Source of the DNA: Chrysogorgia sp. JL179-B06
Taxonomy: Eukaryota > Cnidaria > Anthozoa > Scleralcyonacea > Chrysogorgiidae
Length of the DNA: 64,000 nucleotides
Reading direction: 5' to 3'
Assembly (NCBI GenBank): GCA_035772405.1
Contig: JAYKKM010000340.1
Span: 310,758 to 374,757, forward strand
The notes under the pieces are model-generated. The model was not told the origin of the DNA. It saw only the letters and a program-made list of their open reading frames with translations, and did not search any database. Position 1 is the stretch's first letter; the number at the start of each line of letters is the position of its first letter. Made by a program: the position numbers and the translations under genes. This document shows positions 56,641 to 64,000 of the stretch, one piece after another.

Positions 56641-57727
56641 GTTTATGTCATAATTAGTGTGAGTGGTTGTCGCGTTATGCGTGGGCCAATATTGTTTGTC
56701 ATGTGTTAAGAGTGCACTGTATATGCGTGCGAAGAAGTCTTTTGTATGGTGTCGGTCAGGCAGAATTGACACCGCGTTGCCTATCCTGCAGGGTATTAAC
56801 GAGCTTGATTCGAATTAACCATGCTGTTAACTTATTGCCTAAAAACTTTCTTTGTAACATAAAGGAACTGGTAAACCGGTTGCATAAGCAACATGCACTA
56901 TGCGTTATTTTGCAGTATATCCCTAGAGAAATTTGTTTTGTTCTCGTTATTGTACCAAAATGCTATCTGTTATTTAGAGCGGAAAAAATCCACTTTCGCT
57001 GAACTATTTCCTTCAGAGCACCTTAAAAATGTGCGTAGACCACACTACATTGCAATAAATGCATTCTCCATACATGTGCAAACGAAAAGGGTTTTTTTCT
57101 CTTTCGGTTGCTCATATCGGTTACAATCCCATTAACTATATAGGAGGCTTGTACCGCAATGCAAACGTCAATGCCAATGGTTAACTACTGAAAATGCCTT
57201 TTGAGACCGCATAGAGGACTGGAACTGACATACTTCAATGTGCCCAATAGCCATCTAAACTACAGCAACTGTATCTAATGCTAAAGTCTTATTTACGGAC
57301 CTTGGAGCTCACAGCTCACTGCAACCACTATGTACGCTTCCTCTGCTGAATTAGAATTTCATACATCGCGTGACCAGCAACTTAAATATAATAACTCAAA
57401 TCGCCCTGTTAGCTTGAGTTTTCACGTACCTTAATTTCCACACGCGTTTATTTTTATAACAGAATACAAAACGTGTCAGGAACTACTAGGGGATATCATA
57501 ATTAGCATGAATCAAATCTTCTAGCTATAGTATATATTTTGAAGGCTTTCCACTTGGAAAATTGATCGCTGACATCTAGACCACTGTATGTACAACAATT
57601 ATTCTTGCAATATTTAATAGTCTGAAACTGCTCACATCACACAAAGAAATATTTTATGGGTTAAAACATTATTTAATTATCATGACCATCATCTGATCAT
57701 CATATCATAAAATTCAGCCTCCTGTGG
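56641..57727. other. host non-coding DNA
   Basis: Unique-looking AT-rich sequence without a gene, repeat or RNA I can support. The 111-codon frame at 56667-57002 has no recognisable motif. Confidence 0.4.
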
Positions 57728-57735
57728 CTGGGAGT

Positions 57736-58528
57736 TAGTGGTGGGCGATACCCGAAAAATCGTTTCGATATGATACCGATTACTTTTGATGTTAGGTATC
57801 GATGGTATCGATTACTCAAACGATTACTGTGACGTCACACCTGTTGGATGTCAGTGTGACGTCAAAAACATCGTTGCACAACAAGCACTTCGACTTTGTT
57901 TCATCTGGAAACTTTTCAAAATAGTTCCACACAAGACTACGCGTTGTAGTTGATGAACTTGCCATTATTGTTGATGTGAAAGACAATGTGAAAGACGAGA
58001 AAATCAGAAAAAGTCCAAAAGGAACGCAGTCTCAAGTAATCGAAAGCATGTTCGATACCAGTCCCAGTATCGATTACTCGCGTTAGTGGCTTGGTATCGA
58101 CGGTTAATCGCCCACCACTATATATTACAAGTAATATTTGGCATTTCACTCGATTAAACAGTTCATACACTAGTTAAATATGTTCGTACCACAACAATTA
58201 ATAGTCTTTATATTTAATTTAACATTAAACAACATTAACATGTTTAATTGTGATTGACATTGGCGCCGACATTAAATGTTGACGCCATTTCTGCCATTTT
58301 CCAGCACGAAAAACAAAAACCTGGAAAAAAAACTGTGAAAAGCTGTTACTGCATGCTCGTTTGGCAAAGAAGTAAACGAAGAACTTCATGTAACATTAAA
58401 TATTAACCATAATCCGGTCACATGACAAGTATCGAAAACATCGATATTTAAAAAAAGTATCGATACCATCTTTTGAATTGTGAATATCGAAAGTATCGAT
58501 ACTTTAGTAGTGGTATCGCCCACCACTA
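57736..58528. mobile_element. hAT-like non-autonomous element with perfect 8-bp duplication
   Basis: Termini TAGTGGTGGGCGATACC and GGTATCGCCCACCACTA are complements. CTGGGAGT flanks both sides (57728-57735 and 58529-58536), the 8-bp duplication expected of hAT transposons. The 793-base interior contains repeated TATCGAT/GGTATCGA motifs. An additional inward terminus (AATCGCCCACCACTATA at 58107-58123) indicates that a shorter relative ends inside it. No transposase frame is visible. Confidence 0.85.
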
Positions 58529-58665
58529 CTGGGAGTCCTTCGGAGTTGCTCTAACCCTAAATATGGTCCGTCCAGTGAGCTATATATATAACTAGCTTGA
58601 GTGAGGTGGATAACGGAGGGCCTTAGTCATTCCGTGATTATACATTGATGAGACCGTAGGGGAAT

Positions 58666-61172
58666 AAGACATCTTTTCGTTCGTAAACATGGCTGAATTT
58701 GGTTTCAATAAATGGACTATAATTTGTCATCGCTTGCAAAATATTGAAAAGATCTTAAACCAAAATCGAAAATTTGAAGGTGTACTGCATCCTGTTTTTA
58801 TCATCAATCCGCGCTGATTTCCAGACAGCAATGGTCCAACCGTTTTCAGTCCCGAAATTGAAAAATACACAGTGGATGTCAAATGTTTGGACCCAAACGG
58901 ACCGTGGTCTGGATATTAATGACGAGAAATTGTCAAGGTAACTCTCGTTTTTTTATCGTTCGAAGTAGTCTATTTTGGCTGATTTTGGGAAGCAAATTAT
59001 ATGGATTTTCGAGCAAACGTTATGATGAAACTAAATATATTTACAACATTCAAGATAGCTTTTATCGATTTTATCCGTTATTGCAAAATAAAGATGATGT
59101 CAAGTTCTTTTAAAAATAAGTAAATTCTGGCAAGGGAGCCATGACCATCCATGGCCTCCTCGTGCGAAGTCGTCTTCGCCGTGTGTTATTTTGTATTTAT
59201 ATTTTGAATAAATTCAACCAAATTTACAAGTTTAAAAACTTGTAGGTCATAATTTTCATTTTTTAGTACGGTATGTGAACAATTGCGATACATTTCTGTT
59301 TTTATAGGAAGACTAGTCTGAGCCTCAGCGAGGACAAAAGAGAAGACTCTTCTACTGTACACAAAATGATAGTGTATATGTCGCGCAGTTAAGATCCTTT
59401 TATATTGTCACTGTCATTCGCTAAGTTATAAATTTGGTCATCAAGTCAACTTTGTGTTGAATATTATATGTAAACTATGAAATAAAAACTATTTAAAATG
59501 CAAAGTGTTATGCCAGTTATTGAATTTTGTTTGCAGTGTATTAAAACAATTTAAACACGCAGCTGTGGAAGCTGTGGTAGACACATTTCTTAATATTGTC
59601 ACAAACATTGCAAAGACACAGACATTGAGTCTTCTTGTACGCCCAAAATAGCCCTGTTGGAGCAAAAAATGTAGCTCCTTTGACAAAATAGAACTTATAG
59701 ATATTTTTATCCGCCACCTTGGCTACACACAAAAGGGCCGTCAGGTTGAGAGTGAACAAGATGCCGAACTGCGTTGCGTATGGGTTGCAAAAATTCGACA
59801 GACTCTGGACGAACATTTCACAGGTACGGTGAGCGATTATTTGTTCATTTTAACGCTGTGGTTATAGGTCCGGTAACTGGAACTTGTTCGGAAAAACTAG
59901 AGTTCAAAAATAAACCCTAATCATAACCCAAATCTAGTGGCTTCTTTTACAGAGTTGCCTGCGGAGGGTTGCTGGATTGGGGTTGCCTGCTAGATTTGGG
60001 TTATGATTAGGGTTTATTTTTCAACTCTAGTTTTTCCGAACAAGTTCCGGTTACCGACCTATAGCCAAGCGTTAAAATGAACAAATAATCGCTCACCGTA
60101 CCCGTGAAATATTCGTCCAGAGTCTGTCGAATTTTTGCACCCCATACGCAACGCAGTACCGACGGCCCTTTTGTGTGTAGCCAAGGTGGCGGATAAAAAT
60201 ATCTATAAGTTTCTATTTTGTCAAAAGAGCTACATTTTTTGCTCCAACAGGGCTATTTTGGGCGTACAAGAAGACTCAATGTCTGTGTCTTTGCAATGTT
60301 TGTGACAATATTAAGAAATGTGTCTACCACAGCTTCCACAGCTGCGTGTTTAAATTGTTTTAATACACTGCAAACAAAATTCAATAACTGGCATAACACT
60401 TGTATTTTAAATAGTTTTTTATTTCATAGTTGTACATATAATATTCAACACAAAGTTGACTTGATAACCAAATTTATAACTTAGCGAATGACAGTGACAA
60501 TATAAAAGGATCTTAACTGCGCGGGGCATATACATTTATCATTTTGTTGTACAGTCTCAGACTAGTCTTCCTATAAAAACAGAAATGTATCGCAATTGTT
60601 CACATACCGTACTAAAAAATGAAAATTATGACATACAAGTTTTTAAACTTGTAATTTGGTTGAATTTATTCAAAATATAAATACAAAATAACACACGGCG
60701 AAGACGACTTCGCACGAAGAGGCCATGGAATCTGGATGGTCATGGCTCCCTTGCCAGAATTTACTTCTTTTTAAAAGAACTGTAAATATATTTAGTTTCA
60801 TCATAACGTTTGCTTGGAAATCCATAAATTTGCTTCCCAAAATCAGCCAACAAAATAGACTATTTCGAACGTAAAAAAACGAGAGTTACCTTGACAATTT
60901 CTCCTCATTAATATCCAGACCACGGTCCATTTGGGTCCAAACATTTGACATCCACTGTGTATTTTTCAATTTCGGGAGTGAAAACGGTTGACCATTGCTG
61001 TCTGGAAATCAGCGCGTATTGATGATAAAAACAGGATGCAGTACACCTTCAAATTTTCGATTTTGGTTTAAGATCTTTTCAATATTTTGCAAGCGATGAC
61101 AAATTATAGTCCATTTATTGAAACCAAATTTAAACCAAATTCAGCCATGTTTACGAACGAAAAAGATGTCTT
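58666..61172. mobile_element. 2.5-kb foldback element with ~1.2-kb inverted arms
   Basis: The left arm (58666-59937) is repeated in complement as the right arm (59990-61172), separated by only 52 bases. Pairs include AAGACATCTTTTCGTTCGTA against TACGAACGAAAAAGATGTCT, TGGACCCAAACGGACCGTGG against its complement near 60917, and a 59-codon stretch read on the minus strand at 59510-59686 and on the plus strand at 60218-60394. The arms differ by scattered substitutions and small gaps, so the palindrome is not freshly made. No transposase or tail is visible. Confidence 0.85.
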
Positions 61173-61267
61173 TTTCGGCGTCGAATATGTCGGGGTCAAA
61201 TTTTCGAAAATCGAACTTTTTTTCGCGATATGTCAAATGTGCGGCTGCTTAGCCTTCGAAGTCAGGA

Positions 61268-61506
61268 ACATAACATATCTATCTTTCTTCTAACACCCGT
61301 TCCACACGCGTTGTAAGCCACAAACTACTCGAATTGTTAAAGCATTGGTAAGCAGTAAATTATTGGATTGTAATCAAACCCCAAAACAACAAAGATCCTA
61401 ATGCATAACCCCGTCATTTACTGCTTACAATGCGTTAACAATTCCAGCTAGTTTGTGGCTTACAACGTGCGGAACGGGTGTTCGAAGAAGGATAGATATG
61501 TTATGT
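61268..61506. mobile_element. small MITE (239 bp)
   Basis: The left arm starts ACATAACATATCTATC and continues AACACCCGTTCCACACG and TTGTAAGCCACAAACTA. The right arm has the complements TAGTTTGTGGCTTACAACGT, GGAACGGGTGTT and GATAGATATGTTATGT. Arms are about 75 bases long with an interior TTTACTGCTTACAATG pair. It lies about 95 bases beyond the foldback element. I could not fix the target duplication. Confidence 0.7.
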
Positions 61507-61979
61507 ATCACCTCGTTCTTTTAAAAAACCCCGCTTAACTTTCTGAATAAAAACCGAAATTTAAAGCGGATATTTAAAGAACGGGGGTAGTACATAACGT
61601 ATCTATTTCGCCTACCAAAGTTGTCCGCTGTACTGTAAGCTAGCAGCCGCACATTTGACGTTATCTCGACCATGATCTAGTGCCGACCCTGGTGACACAA
61701 GGAAGAGCCCAAAATATTATTCTGCTACCCGTACATCTCACTAGCTATATCTTAGACTTATAATTCCACATCTGCTATAAAAGAAATGAGATCACGTAAC
61801 CTCTTGGAACAAATCGCCTGCTTGTTAACATATTATATAAATTTTAATTACAGTAATGTTCTACCCCGGAAGAAAACCCTCCGGTAAATATCTCCCCGAC
61901 CGTTGAAGTAGCTAAAAGCTCTTGGGATATCCATAACCAAGTCAGTTGTCTCTTGGTCTTGTACCAGATACTAGTGGCA
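61507..61979. other. host intergenic DNA, possible promoter of the downstream exon
   Basis: Contains a short inverted pair (ACCCCGCTTAACTTT and AAAGCGGATATTTAAAGAAC with GGGGT) and a further CATAACGTATCTATTT box like the MITE end. The last part leads into the candidate first exon at 61980. No TATA box stands out. Confidence 0.35.
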
Positions 61980-62100
61980 ATGGAGAAAAGCCGAAAGTCA
62001 ACGAGACGGAAAGGAGCGGAAGAATTTGATAAGGCCAATGCCTCTGTAGAACACAAGTGTGATCCGGATGGTTTTGAAGTGCGGCTGCTCAGCGACAAAG
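61980..62100 (+). CDS. candidate first coding exon of a host gene
   Basis: From ATG 61980 an open frame of 40 codons plus one base runs to AAAG|GTAAAT, a good splice donor at 62101. The product starts MEKSRKSTRRKGAEEF, continues through HKCDPDGFEVRLLSDK and is cut after the first base of the next codon. Composition (charged, few rare residues) is protein-like and GC content is higher than around it. FEVRLLSDKG-type ends occur just before the GRGVFA motif of some SET-domain methyltransferases, which is only a hint. No second exon was identified in the remaining 1.9 kb, which could be intron. Confidence 0.35.
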
Positions 62101-64000
62101 GTAAATTTCAATTTTTACGCAGTTAGCACAAAACCTGTTGAAAGTTGAAATATCCCTTACCTTTCAAATTAGTTTACTGTCAATTTATATTTTGTTTGAT
62201 ATGGTTAGACCGCGTATATCTAATAAAGTTCGAGCTTCTGATCTAAGCCAGATTGCAATTTGCAGCACGCGCGCGCAGACAAGGTGACAACGGTTGCGGT
62301 CGGCCACGAAGCCACGAAGACGACCCTAAATGAGAATAACTTTTGATTTTTACTGCGCCTTAAAAAAATCTTGAGTATTGGTAACATGTTGTTATAACTT
62401 CAAATACTCATTTCAAAAAAATTGTTATTAACCATATCGCTGCTTCAAATTCTACGGTTTTTAAAACTTATCTAGCCTTTTACATTCAAACAATAATGGC
62501 GTATCGAAAACACCTTTCTTTTGGAAAAAGCCTTGACACGAAGATTGAAGATGCACTGTCCAAAGTTTTGGTTTGACATGATCAATGAAAAAAGTAACTC
62601 GCAGGCCACGGCACACTAGAAATAGAATATGAAAGGTCTGTGCGCATATATGCTTTTTGGGATTTTAAATTTGAATTTTGCGCAGGAATATAAATGAAGG
62701 TGGAACCCGCGAACGTTGTGCAGTACATGTCCCAACTCGCCTTTACCCGGAAGTACAGGTGAAATGCCTGCATGCTATCGCTGGTGATAAAAAGGGTAGT
62801 TAAAAGCATCTATTATTTTGATCACTAAGCTTGCTGCAATTTGAATCATGTAGGCAGGACAGACATTAAACAACAGTAAACGAGGAGCGAAGCGTTTCTG
62901 ATCTATTGTCTTTTACTTAGTCTTAGGGCAGTGACAAAATATAACTTAAGCTAAGCCTATATAACGAATAACGAATTCTAGGATTCTTACCTATTTACTG
63001 AATTTACAAGATAATATAAATATATATATATATATGTCTCGAAAATTGTCTTGGAAAATTTCATAGCAGTATTCATTATGTTAAAGACGGATTACATATT
63101 TTAAGTAACACAAAAATAGTCCTCGTTGAAAAAGCTCAGTGAATCGCGCAGTGATCAAATTTTGTAAAAATTATTTTTCGTTCGTGGGGGGTCTTGATCA
63201 AATGCGTGAACCCCATTGGCTCGCAGGTAAGTTTTGGCGCGAATTTTTGGCGCAATTTTCCGAACAGCGACAAGCGCCGACAACCACCGACTTGATTCGC
63301 CGCTTGGTCGGTCGGGAATAAATAGATCGGGAATAAAGTTTTTTTGCTGAGTTGTATTAAAAGTGTTTAATGGCGGCAGTCTCTGGCTTTTGTGCTAACG
63401 TTTAATCACGAAGATTTTGCGAGACAAACATGTTCTTTTGTTTGATTTGACATGGGTAAATCGAAAAATGAAACAATTCTTCAAATCAGTAAGCGGTTAA
63501 TACTGGATAAGAAACAAACTTTGGTTTGCCCGTGTACAGCCTGAATATACACTACGTTGGCAACACTGAACACCCTGCTTCACGCGTAAAAACGCAGAAA
63601 CTGTTGCAAGTTGTCAACAGGCGTGAACAACGATGAATCAACACAACAGGCGAGAACAATGTTGTTCTAACAATGCGTATCAAGCATGATAACCACCCTG
63701 TTTTATGTTGTGCTATAAACAGACATGAACAAGGTTGTCAGAACAGCAGCTATCATGCATGATATCAATTTGTTTTATCATGTTAAATGTTCTTGTTTTC
63801 CCACGTGATTTTTTCGTTTATTACCTATGTATATTCGAGTGTATATTGTCGTATATTATGTCCGAGACAAAAAAATACACAATATCTCGTGCAAAAATTT
63901 ATTAAAAAACATGAAGCAAAACTATACAAGCAAAAACTTAAAACCTTTCTGCACTCGTACGACGCATTTGTGAAGGTTTTCTTTTCTTATCGATCTTGTA
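62101..64000. other. host non-coding DNA, possibly intron
   Basis: No supported coding region. A TATATATATATATAT run lies at about 63017-63036. Between 63560 and 63790 the sequence repeats GTGAACAACGATG, GAGAACAATGTTG and CATGAACAAGGTTG motifs with complements (TGTTTTATCATG and similar), suggesting a decayed repeat. The rest shows nothing I can name. Confidence 0.4.

Noticed and set aside
59489..60484. Gene encoding the MSKELHFLLQQG protein on both strands
   Set aside because: The frame occurs once per arm of the palindrome, the C-terminal ends differ, and there is no known domain; duplication of the frame follows from the inverted repeat.

Overview
The window is a repeat-rich, AT-rich animal chromosome segment carrying one complete virus-like transposon. 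The absence of bacterial-style gene packing outside the transposon, the two long satellites, the MITEs, a 5S/tRNA-like SINE and a possible spliced exon all point to a metazoan. The transposon proteins resemble those of Mavericks I associate with marine invertebrates such as cnidarians, but the species cannot be fixed from the sequence.

The centrepiece is an 18,088-bp Maverick/Polinton at 7471-25558. It has 628-bp terminal inverted repeats (7471-8098 and 24931-25558) that appear identical wherever I compared them, and a perfect 6-bp target duplication GGAAAC (7465-7470, 25559-25564). All its reading frames look intact, so the insertion is probably young. It encodes the Maverick core: protein-primed family B DNA polymerase, retroviral-type integrase with a C-terminal chromodomain, A32/FtsK-HerA-type packaging ATPase, double jelly-roll major capsid protein, two tandem penton/spike-like paralogues and several membrane proteins. 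It also carries unusual cargo: a type II thymidine kinase, a Bro-N + VRR-NUC + zinc finger fusion, a protein with tandem U1-like zinc fingers, a possible VLTF3-like zinc-ribbon factor, a fiber-like protein with a laminin-G-like head, and a very basic 46-residue protein. I found no adenain-type maturation protease.

Transposon layout: a leftward block (8136-13371) holds the polymerase, the zinc-ribbon protein and three small membrane proteins. A rightward pair (13503-14792) holds the zinc-finger protein and thymidine kinase, fired from a 131-bp divergent promoter with 23-bp direct repeats. A second leftward block (15029-18491) holds the attachment/fiber-like genes and the Bro nuclease. A rightward virion block (18515-24933) holds penton-like x2, integrase, membrane protein, capsid, ATPase and a possible myristoylated protein. 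Together these would integrate, replicate, package and encapsidate the element.

Flanks: the transposon sits inside a 193-bp tandem satellite (6955-7464 and 25559 to about 35290) in which an internal GACA tract has repeatedly expanded at the same position, with degenerate relatives from 3535 to 6670. A second, AT-rich satellite of about 188 bp fills 41095-56479 (roughly 80 copies). Between and beyond these lie a piggyBac-like MITE (3710-4218), a hAT-like MITE (38517-38783), a pogo/Tigger-like MITE (38927-39250), a TA-flanked MITE (41119-41545) inserted in the edge of the second satellite, a hAT element with a perfect 8-bp duplication (57736-58528), a 2.5-kb inverted-repeat (foldback) element (58666-61172), a small MITE (61268-61506), a Penelope-like terminal fragment and a candidate first exon of a host gene (61980-62100).
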